Below the pieces are notes generated by a model, which worked only from the letters and a program-made list of their open reading frames with translations, was not told the origin of the DNA and ran no database searches. 64,000 bases of DNA. It comes from G963677325 sp963677325 (GTDB taxonomy: Bacteria > Bacteroidota > Bacteroidia > Bacteroidales > Prolixibacteraceae). Position numbers and translations under genes: made by a program. This document shows positions 34,533 through 43,108 of this stretch, piece after piece (within the stretch, counting starts at the first letter, position 1; each line of letters starts with the position of its first letter). The DNA lies in assembly GCA_963677325.2 (NCBI GenBank), contig CAXXGM010000003.1, positions 496,001 to 560,000 on the forward strand, read 5' to 3'.

Positions 34533-35690
34533 ATGCAATTCTATATCCAAAGCATTCAATCGCCTTCTGAAGGTGATTTTTCAACGCAATTACACTCTTG
34601 TATCGGGCAGGTCAGGTTAAATTCCGGCAGTTTAAAGATAACCCGGAGAATAGTAAAGATTACAGTATTTACATCGTGTTCCGATAATCATGACTATCTT
34701 CTGAAGATGAATTTGTTAGATGATATTTTTGCAAAATATGAGTGGTGCCGGGCGCCGGTTTCTCTGGTAAGCCAACCTCCAATGGAAGGTGGAACAATAA
34801 TGGAAGTCTGGATGATGCATTCAGGGACAGATCATTCATTCACATTTAACCGGGGTGAACAAGCTTCGGCTTTGTTCATTGACTGCCCTGACTTTAGCTG
34901 TCTTGTTTCGGCTCAATATTCAGCAAAGCATCAAATTTTCAGGGACAATGCCTGCGAAACATATAGTATGCTCGATTCTGCACTGTCTGAAGTGGGTTTC
35001 GACTATAGCCATATTGTGCGGCAATGGAATTATATCGAAGGAATTACACTGACAGAAACCGTCCGTGACCGACGTCTTCAAAATTATCAGGAATTCAATG
35101 ATTTGAGATCATTGTACTATAAAAAATCAGACTTTATAAACGGCTATCCTTCAGCAACGGGCATCGGCGTAGCTAATGGTGGCTGCTTGATTGAAGTGTT
35201 CGCCCTGAAAGAAAAGAAGACAGAGAAGGTAAAGCCGGTAACCAATTCTCTTCAGGTAGATGCGCATAGTTATTCTTCTGAAGTATTGGACGGAGTGGCT
35301 AATGACGCGATGAAGGAATTATCAACCCCTAAGTTTGAAAGAGGAAAGTATATCCAAATTAATGACGATGGATTCCTTTTTGTTTCAGGCACGGCATCCA
35401 TCCTTGGCGAACAAACCGTATTCCCGGAAGATGCAGCCAGGCAGACCGCCACAACAATACAGATCATCGATTCATTAATATCATTCAATAATCTGAATAA
35501 TAATAAAATATGCTTAATTTACCAACCCGCACCCGTTAATTATCGTGTCTATCTGAAAAACGAATCGGATTATAAAGCGGTTAAATCTTTGTGTGATGCT
35601 TATTTCGGAATGGGGAACGGCATTTTTGTAAAAGCAGATATTTGCCGGAGCAACCTGTTGGTAGAAATTGAAGCAAATTATCGAGTTTAA
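34533..35690 (+). CDS. RidA/chorismatase-like protein
   Basis: From the ATG at 34533 the protein has 385 residues; an upstream TTG is less likely. The middle contains NYQEFNDLRSLYY and GYPSATGIGVANGGCLIEV, which resemble the FkbO/Hyg5 chorismatase family. The C-terminal third (FLFVSGTASILGEQTVFPED, ARQTATTIQIIDSLISFNNL) is like a RidA/YjgF domain. Members of this superfamily hydrolyse chorismate or imines. It lies 18 bp before the DUF1549/DUF1553 gene and probably forms one operon with it. Chorismate hydrolysis here is unproven; active-site residues should be compared by structure. Confidence 0.7.
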   Translation: MQFYIQSIQSPSEGDFSTQLHSCIGQVRLNSGSLKITRRIVKITVFTSCSDNHDYLLKMNLLDDIFAKYEWCRAPVSLVSQPPMEGGTIMEVWMMHSGTDHSFTFNRGEQASALFIDCPDFSCLVSAQYSAKHQIFRDNACETYSMLDSALSEVGFDYSHIVRQWNYIEGITLTETVRDRRLQNYQEFNDLRSLYYKKSDFINGYPSATGIGVANGGCLIEVFALKEKKTEKVKPVTNSLQVDAHSYSSEVLDGVANDAMKELSTPKFERGKYIQINDDGFLFVSGTASILGEQTVFPEDAARQTATTIQIIDSLISFNNLNNNKICLIYQPAPVNYRVYLKNESDYKAVKSLCDAYFGMGNGIFVKADICRSNLLVEIEANYRV

Positions 35691-35708
35691 ACTATAATCA
35701 TCGTGGAA

Positions 35709-37268
35709 ATGAAATCTGTCTTCAGAGTTATCGCATTGCTGATTATCGCCATCTGTTTTTTTTCGCTCAATCAAAAAGTGTCGGCTCAGGATCTTTCGAA
35801 ATCAGTATCTGAACTTGATGCTCTTGTTGAAAGTAGTTTGAAAAAAGCGAATCTGACGGCTTCAACTGTGTGCCCGGATGAAGTCTTTGTTCGTCGGCTT
35901 GCTCTCGATATTACAGGCAAACAACCTTCTCCGGATGAAGCCCGAATATTTATAGAAAAAAGCGATCCTGAAAAAAGGCGCAAACAAATTGACTCATTGC
36001 TCGGTACGGATAGTTTTATGGATTACCAGGTATTGAAATGGGGCGATTTACTGCGATGTAAATCAGAATTCCCAAGTAACCTATGGCCCAATGCAGTGCA
36101 GGCTTATTCAAGATGGATGAAAGAGAGTATTCGTGATAATATTCCTTACGATCAGTTTGTCAGGGAGTTGCTTATCTCTTCGGGTAGTAATTTCCGCTCG
36201 CCGGCGGTCAATTTTTACAGGGCATTTCAACTGCGTGATCCCAAAAATATTGCCGAATCGTTTGCACTGATCTTTCTGGGTATGCGGCCTTCAACCGAAT
36301 TTGGCGATCATAAAGTTCCGGGTGATCTGGGCCCTTTCTTTTCACAATTGAACTATAAGAAAAGCGATGAGTGGAAAGAAGAATTTGTCTATATCGACAA
36401 AGATCTGTCACCTAAGTTCTCCCCTATTGTCATGCCGGATGGCGAAAAAGTTGAGCTGAAAGATAAAACAGATTTGCGGTTATCGCTTGTTGACTGGCTT
36501 ACAAACAAGCGAAATCCTTATTTTGCAAAAGTGATGGTCAACCGGATTTGGTTTTGGCTGATGGGCAGGGGGATCGTGAACGAACCCGATGATTTCCGTG
36601 ATTCTAATCCACCTTCCGATCCTGTGCTGCTTTCGTTTTTGGAGAATGAGTTTAAGATACACAACTATGATCTCAGGTATATGTTTCGCCTGATTCTGAA
36701 TTCCAAAACGTATCAGCGATCGTCTGTTGTAAATCAAAGTAATCCTGCGGATGAAAAACTTTTTTATTCTTACAAAATCCGGCGTTTAACAGCTGAACAA
36801 CTGATCGATGCTATTTGTGACATTACAGGTGTGAATGAAATTTATTGGAGCAGAGTGCCCGAGCCTTTCACTTTTTTACCCAAGGATACCAGGGCGGTCC
36901 AGCTGGAAGACGGAACCATTTCAACGCCGGTCCTGGAAATGTTTGGTCGTCCTTCTCGCGATATTTCGTATGAAAGCGACAGAAATAATAAACTGACAAT
37001 GAAGCAGGTATTATTTTTACTCAACTCAACCCAGGTTACAGATAAAATCAATAAAAGCAAGAAATTGAGACTGTTGACTGATCAGTTTGAATCAAAAGAA
37101 AAACGGATTGGCGAAATTTATTTGCTCGTGCTCAACCGGTTCCCTTTGCCATCGGAAACATCAACCGTTTTAACCTGGTTTTCCGAAAACAAAAAAGATA
37201 AATACCAGAATACCTCTGATCTGGTATGGGCGTTGGTCAACACAAAAGAATTTCTGTTTAATCATTAA
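35709..37268 (+). CDS. DUF1549/DUF1553 protein without the heme-type CxxCH motif
   Basis: From the ATG at 35709 the protein has 519 residues with a signal peptide ending near KVSAQ. DUF1549 is seen in FVRRLALDITGKQPSPDEAR, KRRKQIDSLLGTDSFMDY and NIPYDQFVRELLISSG. DUF1553 is seen in LRLSLVDWLTNKRNPYFAK, NRIWFWLMGRGIV, LENEFKIHNYDLRYMFRLIL and SKTYQRSS. In most relatives a CAQCHxHP motif follows FLG(V/M)R; here that place reads FLGMRPSTEFGDHKV, so the site is lost. The family is abundant in Planctomycetes with DUF1501 partners, as here. Its biochemical role is unknown. Confidence 0.88.
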   Translation: MKSVFRVIALLIIAICFFSLNQKVSAQDLSKSVSELDALVESSLKKANLTASTVCPDEVFVRRLALDITGKQPSPDEARIFIEKSDPEKRRKQIDSLLGTDSFMDYQVLKWGDLLRCKSEFPSNLWPNAVQAYSRWMKESIRDNIPYDQFVRELLISSGSNFRSPAVNFYRAFQLRDPKNIAESFALIFLGMRPSTEFGDHKVPGDLGPFFSQLNYKKSDEWKEEFVYIDKDLSPKFSPIVMPDGEKVELKDKTDLRLSLVDWLTNKRNPYFAKVMVNRIWFWLMGRGIVNEPDDFRDSNPPSDPVLLSFLENEFKIHNYDLRYMFRLILNSKTYQRSSVVNQSNPADEKLFYSYKIRRLTAEQLIDAICDITGVNEIYWSRVPEPFTFLPKDTRAVQLEDGTISTPVLEMFGRPSRDISYESDRNNKLTMKQVLFLLNSTQVTDKINKSKKLRLLTDQFESKEKRIGEIYLLVLNRFPLPSETSTVLTWFSENKKDKYQNTSDLVWALVNTKEFLFNH

Positions 37269-37280
37269 TACAAAAGAGCC

Positions 37281-38678
37281 ATGGACAATATTCTGAAATT
37301 ATTCTTCATGAAGATCGAAGATCAACTGATTGAAATGAAGTTAATTCCATGCAGCGACAATGGAAATACATATAAACTTATTAGTTTCATTCGTTTATGC
37401 GCGCTGACAGTGGCTGTACTATTGGGGGGAAGTTTGATTTATCTGAAAGCTGCACAACCGGTTGAAAAACGACATGCCAAATCTGTAATCTTTGTTTTTC
37501 TGGATGGCGGCCCTGCCCAGACCGATATGTTCGACCCAAAACCCAAAGCGGGAAAAGACTATACCGGACCGCTCAATAAACCGATCGCTACGAATGTGCC
37601 CGGGATCGAAATTGGCGAGAAACTTCCATTACTCGCAAAGATTGCGGATAAGTACAGCATCATAAGAAGCATGACTCATGATATAAATGGACATGAAACA
37701 GCGAGTTATGTGATGGAGACCGGATCATTGCCGGGCGGACGGGTTGTTTATCCCGCGATGGGAGCTGTCATCGCATTCAAAAAAGAGAATTCCTACCAGG
37801 GAAGCATTCCGTCATACATTTCCTTGACTTCAGGTTCGACCCGTTTTAATGAAGCAGGATTTCTGGGGCCAAAATACAAATCGTTTGCAACAGGCGGTAA
37901 TCCCGAAAGTTCACAATTTTCTGTAGAGGGAATTGTAAATAGCTCGTATTCTGATGATCAATTGAAGCGAAGGAAAAGACTTCTTAATTCACTTGATCAT
38001 TTTTCAGAGCTGATGCCCGGAAATGAACAGTTGACGGAGATGGATAAATTCCAAAAACAGGCTTATTCTCTGATTCTCGGAGAAGACCGGAAGGTCTTTG
38101 ATCTAAGCGAAGAGAGTGACTCTTTACGAATCCGATATGGAAAAAATAAGTTGGGACAATCCTGCCTGGCAGCGCGACGGCTGATTCAAAAAGGGGTACC
38201 TTTTGTGTTGGTAAGAAATGGGGGTTGGGATACCCATAAGCAGCATTTCGAACGGATGAATGAAAAACTGCCGGAATTGGATCAGGCCCTTTCGGCCTTG
38301 CTTGAGGATCTTTCAGCAAAAGGATTACTCGACGAAACAATCGTCATTTGTGGTGGTGAATTTGGAAGAACTCCAAAAATATTGTACGAACCGCCATGGA
38401 ATGGCGGACGAAATCACTTTGGTGCTGCATTCAGCTATCTGGTTGCCGGCGGCGGTTTTATTGGAGGCAAGGTAGTTGGGGCAACTGATGGAAGAGGCGA
38501 AAAAGTGGTTGAACGTCCTGTTTCCCCCTGGGATTTTGCCGAAAGCATCTACGTACTCATGGGAATTGACCCCGCAGGGACATTGCCCCATCCGACTGAA
38601 GGTGATATTCCGCTGTTATATTTACCACAGGAAAAAGGGAAAAGAGGCGGGATGCTGAAGGAAATCATGAAGTTTTAA
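37281..38678 (+). CDS. DUF1501-family protein
   Basis: The 465-residue protein has an N-terminal membrane-like segment (about 35-58). The DUF1501 core, related to alkaline phosphatases and sulfatases, follows: VIFVFLDGGPAQTDMFDPKP (about 70-89), SMTHDINGHETASYVMETG, FVLVRNGGWDTHKQHFERM and IVICGGEFGRTPKI. The last two carry likely metal-binding Asp, His and Glu residues. It starts 12 bp after the DUF1549/DUF1553 gene, the usual partner. The N-terminal 30 residues before the membrane segment are atypical, so the true start may lie further in. Confidence 0.88.
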   Translation: MDNILKLFFMKIEDQLIEMKLIPCSDNGNTYKLISFIRLCALTVAVLLGGSLIYLKAAQPVEKRHAKSVIFVFLDGGPAQTDMFDPKPKAGKDYTGPLNKPIATNVPGIEIGEKLPLLAKIADKYSIIRSMTHDINGHETASYVMETGSLPGGRVVYPAMGAVIAFKKENSYQGSIPSYISLTSGSTRFNEAGFLGPKYKSFATGGNPESSQFSVEGIVNSSYSDDQLKRRKRLLNSLDHFSELMPGNEQLTEMDKFQKQAYSLILGEDRKVFDLSEESDSLRIRYGKNKLGQSCLAARRLIQKGVPFVLVRNGGWDTHKQHFERMNEKLPELDQALSALLEDLSAKGLLDETIVICGGEFGRTPKILYEPPWNGGRNHFGAAFSYLVAGGGFIGGKVVGATDGRGEKVVERPVSPWDFAESIYVLMGIDPAGTLPHPTEGDIPLLYLPQEKGKRGGMLKEIMKF

Positions 38679-38699
38679 AGCGTTTAATCAGATATTAAG

Positions 38700-40799
38700 A
38701 TGAATATAAAAGGAATATCACTTCTTTGGCTTTTAGGTCTCTTTGCTGTTTTAAAGACGGAAGCCCAAGCATACATAGGCTATGTGTATCCGGCAGGAGG
38801 CCAACAAGGAAAGAGCATTGACGTCGTCGTGGGAGGACAGAATCTGGGTGATGTCAATGGCGTTTTAGTCAATGGAAAAGGAATTACGGGAACCATTATC
38901 GAAAAAATACCCGTTAATTTTAAGGAAAAAAATCTAAGGATCAAGGAACAGGACATTCCTCAGATTGAAGAGAAGATAAAAGTGAGAATAGTGATCGACA
39001 AAAAGGCTGAGATTGGCCTGCACGACTTCCGTTTGGTGACCGAAAACGGGTATTCGAACCGCATTTTCTTTGATGTTAATGAATTATCCGAAATAAATGA
39101 AACCGAGCCGAATGACAAGCCGGATAATGCCTGCCTTTTACCCAGCCTTCTATGTGTTGTGAACGGACAAATCATGCCCGGAGAACGTGATTGTTTTCGT
39201 TTTTCGGCTGTAAAAGGAGAGACTTTGGTGTGCCACACAAAAGCGCGGTTGCTTGTGCCCTATTTAGCAGATGCGGTTCCGGGCTGGTTTCAGCCCATTC
39301 TTACCCTTCGGAATGCTGCAGGAAAGGAAATGGCTTATAATGACGATTTTGGCGACAATCCTGATCCCGTAATCATTTATAAAATTTCCCAGACAGGCGA
39401 ATATACGCTCGAAATTAAGGATGCTGTTTATCGTGGTCGCGAAGATTTCGTTTACCGAATCAGCATAGGTGAGATTCCATTTGTGAGTTCGATATTTCCC
39501 CTGGGTGGTAAAGTGGGTCAATCTACAAAAGTTGCTCTTGAAGGTGTCAACTTGTCGAAGAATCTGATCCGGTTAAAAGTGAAAAAGCAGGCCGAAAACA
39601 AGATTTTTTTCGCTGCCAAAGGTAAGGGACTACATTCAAACAGTGTGGCGTTTGGAACTTCAGGTGGCACTGAACTTACAGAGAATAGGGACAGTAAATC
39701 TTTTAGTGCGACAATGATTCCTCGCAACAACACCATGAACGGCATGATCCGGAATCCCGGTGAGGAGGATTGGTATGTTATTAAAGGAAAGAAAGGAGAA
39801 AATATAGTCATTGAGATTCTGGCACACCGGTTAGGTTCCTTGCTGGATGCAGATCTTACTCTTTTTGACTCCAATAGTAACGTGTTGGCTCAGGTGGATG
39901 ATTTTCAGGACCGGAGCGAGGGATTGGAGACCTTCCATGCCGATCCCCGCATGGTTTATAAATTTGCAAAAAGCGGAAATGTATTTATCCGGGTCAGGGA
40001 TGTTTTGGGGAAAGGCGGCAAGGCTTATGGCTACCGGCTCTTTACGGGAAAGCCCCAACCTGATTTTGATTTACGAATTAAACCATCCAATCTGGTTATT
40101 AATCAGGCCGGAACGACAGCGTTTACAGTTTTTGCATTGCGGAAATTCAATTTTATGGGTGCAATTAGTCTTAACTTAACCGGGTTACCTCCGGGATACA
40201 GCCATAGCTATGATGTGATCAAAAATGGTCAGAATCAGATTGCCATGACGCTGACCGCACCCAAAGATGCAAAATTGGGTCCCCTGGATTTGAAGATTAG
40301 CGGGAAATCGGAAACAAACGGATCAAGTGTGGAACGAAAGGCTGAACCTGTGGAAGAACAGATGCAGGCTTTTTTTTATAAACACCTGCTGCCGACAGGC
40401 GATTTTCTGACAACGGTTGTTCCGCCTCTTCCATTCAGCATAAGTCATACAATTCCTGGCGATTCCACTATCGTTCTATCCAAAGATACGGGGTTCACTT
40501 TTAAAGTAAAGGTAAACAGATCAGCTGATTTTAATCTTCCGGTCCAGCTCATCCTCGATAATCCGCCAAAAGGAGTGGTTAGAATGAAGCCGGTGATCGT
40601 CCCTGCAGGAGAATCTGTTGCCACGGTGACCCTTGAATTGGCTGGTAATGTATTCAATCAAAACCTTAATCTGGTTGTATCGGGTATAGCCCGCGTGCAG
40701 AAAACAAAGAAAACAAAGGCTAAAGTTTATAAGGCGCTTTCTGCTGCACTGATGGTCGAAACGCCGAAACGAAATTTCAAAAACAGTTTAGTTCGCTAA
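38700..40799 (+). CDS. Secreted pre-peptidase C-terminal-domain-like protein of the DUF1501 operon
   Basis: The 699-residue protein has a signal peptide ending near TEAQA. The first module (YIGYVYPAGGQQGKSIDVVV, GQNLGDVNGVLVNGKGITG) is IPT/TIG-like. Two PPC-like modules follow: NETEPNDKPDNACLLP...GERDCFRFSAVKGET and NTMNGMIRNPGEEDWYVIKG. Both contain the exposed beta-sandwich patterns and YNDDFGDNPDPVI- or VDDFQDRSEG-like acidic loops. It starts 21 bp after the DUF1501 gene. The same protein type follows DUF1549/DUF1501 genes in Planctomycetes. Function is unknown; surface binding is likely. Confidence 0.82.
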   Translation: MNIKGISLLWLLGLFAVLKTEAQAYIGYVYPAGGQQGKSIDVVVGGQNLGDVNGVLVNGKGITGTIIEKIPVNFKEKNLRIKEQDIPQIEEKIKVRIVIDKKAEIGLHDFRLVTENGYSNRIFFDVNELSEINETEPNDKPDNACLLPSLLCVVNGQIMPGERDCFRFSAVKGETLVCHTKARLLVPYLADAVPGWFQPILTLRNAAGKEMAYNDDFGDNPDPVIIYKISQTGEYTLEIKDAVYRGREDFVYRISIGEIPFVSSIFPLGGKVGQSTKVALEGVNLSKNLIRLKVKKQAENKIFFAAKGKGLHSNSVAFGTSGGTELTENRDSKSFSATMIPRNNTMNGMIRNPGEEDWYVIKGKKGENIVIEILAHRLGSLLDADLTLFDSNSNVLAQVDDFQDRSEGLETFHADPRMVYKFAKSGNVFIRVRDVLGKGGKAYGYRLFTGKPQPDFDLRIKPSNLVINQAGTTAFTVFALRKFNFMGAISLNLTGLPPGYSHSYDVIKNGQNQIAMTLTAPKDAKLGPLDLKISGKSETNGSSVERKAEPVEEQMQAFFYKHLLPTGDFLTTVVPPLPFSISHTIPGDSTIVLSKDTGFTFKVKVNRSADFNLPVQLILDNPPKGVVRMKPVIVPAGESVATVTLELAGNVFNQNLNLVVSGIARVQKTKKTKAKVYKALSAALMVETPKRNFKNSLVR

Positions 40800-40812
40800 A
40801 AATGATAGTTTA

Positions 40813-41097
40813 TCAGCCACAGGAAATTTTTAGACGTTCATTACTAAAAACCCTACGGTGATGGAAACATGTAAAAATCTGAGAGGTGTCTTTAGCGGAT
40901 TTAACCGCTCTCTTTTTTAGTTCTACGGATGCGGCGCTTGGTTCATTCCCTCTGCTCATCTTCTTTGCGGATATTCTCTCTTCGTGATCCTGCGGATCTG
41001 CAATTGTGACTTTGCTTACACCTTTCAGCATCCTGATTGCATCCATAACTTTATCCTTGTTGTCCATTGAATCGAGCTTAATAAGAATTTTAGTCAT
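40813..41097 (-). CDS. Small HMA/ACT-like protein with odd C-terminus
   Basis: The 94-residue product begins MTKILIKLDSMDNKDKVMDA and IRMLKGVSKVTIAD, a pattern seen in small Bacteroidota proteins with a heavy-metal-associated-like ferredoxin fold but without the CxxC metal site. The last 25 residues (TSQIFTCFHHRRVFSNERLK) look unlike coding sequence of the family, so a frameshift or read-through past a lost stop is possible. It is transcribed toward the end of the preceding operon. Function is unknown. Confidence 0.5.
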   Translation of the reverse strand: MTKILIKLDSMDNKDKVMDAIRMLKGVSKVTIADPQDHEERISAKKMSRGNEPSAASVELKKRAVKSAKDTSQIFTCFHHRRVFSNERLKISCG

Positions 41098-41179
41098 CCT
41101 GTCATTTCCTAACAGATTTACTAAAAATAAAGCAATATTCCTGTTGCTGTTAAATTTTCAGCAGGGCTGATTTGGAGCT

Positions 41180-41266
41180 TAGTAGAGACAAGGCATCGCC
41201 TTGTCTCAGCCAGCCTTCTATAGGCCTAATGAGGGAGAGAGACAAGGCATTGCCTTGTCTCTACTA
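41180..41266. repeat. Paired palindromes (GAGACAAGGC family)
   Basis: TAGTAGAGACAAGGCATCGC is followed by CTTGTCTC. About 30 bp later a second unit, GAGACAAGGCATTGCCTTGT, ends CTCTACTA. Each unit is a near-perfect hairpin, and the whole is symmetric. It is similar in design to 47693-47771. Confidence 0.85.
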
Positions 41267-41333
41267 TTAACAAAAAAGAACACAGAGAAATTTTAGCACA
41301 TCATTCTTAATGTAAAAGAAACACAAGAGATAG

Positions 41334-41363
41334 TTGTTTTAATCAACTAATAATTTACTTTTG
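41334..41363 (+). promoter_or_regulatory. Candidate sigma-ABfr-type promoter for the MarR-RND operon
   Basis: TTG at 41334-41336 and TACTTTTG at 41356-41363 are separated by 19 bp, a full match to the Bacteroidota -33/-7 consensus (TTG, TAnnTTTG). It lies just before the marR-like gene. Confidence 0.75.
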
Positions 41364-41380
41364 GAGCCTCAAAAAAATAA

Positions 41381-41818
41381 ATGATGCAGGTAAATAAACC
41401 TTTTGGACTTTTAATCATCAAAATGATGAAGACTATAATTAACAACCTGAAGAAACGAATTCAGGCTGCAGAACTTAATTACAGTTTTGATCAGCTTATT
41501 TTACTTAAAGCTGTTCAAAAGGAGGATGAAGCTGTCGTACAGCAGGATATGGCAGAAAAGATGGGGAAAGATAAATCTTACATTCTTCGTATTATAAATG
41601 CTATTGAGGAAGACAACCTGATAAAGCGGGTCGTAAATCCTGATGACAGGCGTAAAAATATTTTAGTTATTACTGAAAAAGGATTATTGCTGCTCGATCG
41701 TTTTTTAAAGATTGAAAACGAATTATTAAAAGATATGCAGCAGGACATTAGCCCGGATGAAATGGATATTTTCTATAAAGTAATTGCTCAGATACAGCAT
41801 AATGCTGAACATTCATAA
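41381..41818 (+). CDS. MarR-family transcriptional regulator
   Basis: The 145-residue protein has the winged-helix layout of MarR: QDMAEKMGKDKSYILRIINA (recognition region) and EDNLIKRVVNPDDRRKNILV (wing with the conserved DxR). An ATG at 41423 would give a 131-residue protein starting MMKTIINN and would leave a longer leader after the promoter; I keep the first ATG but cannot decide. It precedes the RND efflux genes on the same strand by 84 bp, so it likely represses them in response to a small molecule. Confidence 0.88.
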   Translation: MMQVNKPFGLLIIKMMKTIINNLKKRIQAAELNYSFDQLILLKAVQKEDEAVVQQDMAEKMGKDKSYILRIINAIEEDNLIKRVVNPDDRRKNILVITEKGLLLLDRFLKIENELLKDMQQDISPDEMDIFYKVIAQIQHNAEHS

Positions 41819-41902
41819 CTTTTTGTCAGGATTGTTAACAGAGAAAAACTTTTAAGCTACTATATATCACAGATTATTAAACTGGAACTCACATAAAATA
41901 AC

Positions 41903-43093
41903 ATGAAGGTCAAACTGAAAATCAGGAATTTTGGATTTGTAATGATCATACTTTTAGCTGCTTCGTGCTCCAGTAAGCAAAATGGAAAGCAGCAGCCCGG
42001 TGGTGCGGGTCAGGTAAAAGAATACCCCGTTATTGTTGTAAATACCCAATCGACGCGGCTATTTAAAGATTACCCGACGAAACTTGAGGGGCAGCAGACT
42101 GTTGAAATACGGTCTAAAATTACAGGGTATATTGAACACATCTACGTGGATGAAGGTGCCTTTGTGAAAAGAGGGCAGGTGCTTTTCCGTCTAAATGCAA
42201 ATGATATTCAGGCAACTGTCCGTTCGGCAGAAGCTTCGGTAAAAGTAGCTGAGGCTGATGTGAATTCGGCAAAGATCAACCTGGAGAAAACCAAACCATT
42301 GGTTGAAAAGAAGATTATCAGTCAGTTTGAACTGGAATCGGTTGAATCCATTCTAAAAGCTAAAGAAGCACAACTGGCTCAGGCTAAAGCAAATCTTGAA
42401 AATGCAAAAGCCAACCTGCAGTACACTCTGATTACAAGTCCTGCCGATGGGACAATCGGTACTTTCCCATACCGTGTAGGAAGCCTTGTAAGCAGTTCAA
42501 CAGCGGAACCATTGACCACCGTTTCAAACACGGCGAAGATGTATGCTTATTTTTCAGTTAACGAAAAAGAATTTCTGGCACTGACCAAAGGACTGGAAGG
42601 AAAATCTCTTCAGGAGAAATTTACCAGGCTTCCCGATGTATCGCTTGTTCTTGCTGATAACTCGGTATATGAGCAACCAGGAAGGATCGAAACTGCCAGC
42701 GGGCTTGTTGATCAGCAAACCGGATCGGTGAACATCCGCGCTACTTTCCCAAATGCAGAAGGGACCCTTCGGAGCGGGGGGAGCGGATTGGTCCGTATAC
42801 CCCAACAGATCAATTCTGCTATCATTATTCCACAGAAAACAACGTATGAATTACAGGGAAAACACTTTACCTATGTTGTAGGAGCCGACAATAAAGTACA
42901 CAATGCTGAAATCGAAGTGTTAACCGGGAATCTGAAAGGTTCTTATATCGTAACCAGCGGGCTGAATGCCGGAGATAAGATTGTGTTGGAGGGAATTGCA
43001 TCCTTACGCAACAATTCTGAAATTAAACCAAAAGTGGTAGAGGCAGGAAACCTTTCAGAAAATATGCCGGCCGAAAATCAGCTTAAAAAATAA
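41903..43093 (+). CDS. RND efflux membrane fusion lipoprotein (AcrA/MexA-like)
   Basis: The 396-residue protein has a lipoprotein signal (IILLAASC, Cys22). The barrel-sandwich domain is split around a helical hairpin: GYIEHIYVDEGAFVKRGQVL (about 74-93) and TSPADGTIGTFPYRVGSLV, with the coiled coil at about 105-165. Membrane-proximal residues include GLVDQQTGSVNIRATFPN and LRSGGSGLVRIPQ. It starts 84 bp after the MarR gene and ends 15 bp before the pump gene. Confidence 0.95.
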   Translation: MKVKLKIRNFGFVMIILLAASCSSKQNGKQQPGGAGQVKEYPVIVVNTQSTRLFKDYPTKLEGQQTVEIRSKITGYIEHIYVDEGAFVKRGQVLFRLNANDIQATVRSAEASVKVAEADVNSAKINLEKTKPLVEKKIISQFELESVESILKAKEAQLAQAKANLENAKANLQYTLITSPADGTIGTFPYRVGSLVSSSTAEPLTTVSNTAKMYAYFSVNEKEFLALTKGLEGKSLQEKFTRLPDVSLVLADNSVYEQPGRIETASGLVDQQTGSVNIRATFPNAEGTLRSGGSGLVRIPQQINSAIIIPQKTTYELQGKHFTYVVGADNKVHNAEIEVLTGNLKGSYIVTSGLNAGDKIVLEGIASLRNNSEIKPKVVEAGNLSENMPAENQLKK

Positions 43094-43108
43094 ATACCCA
43101 AAAAGATC

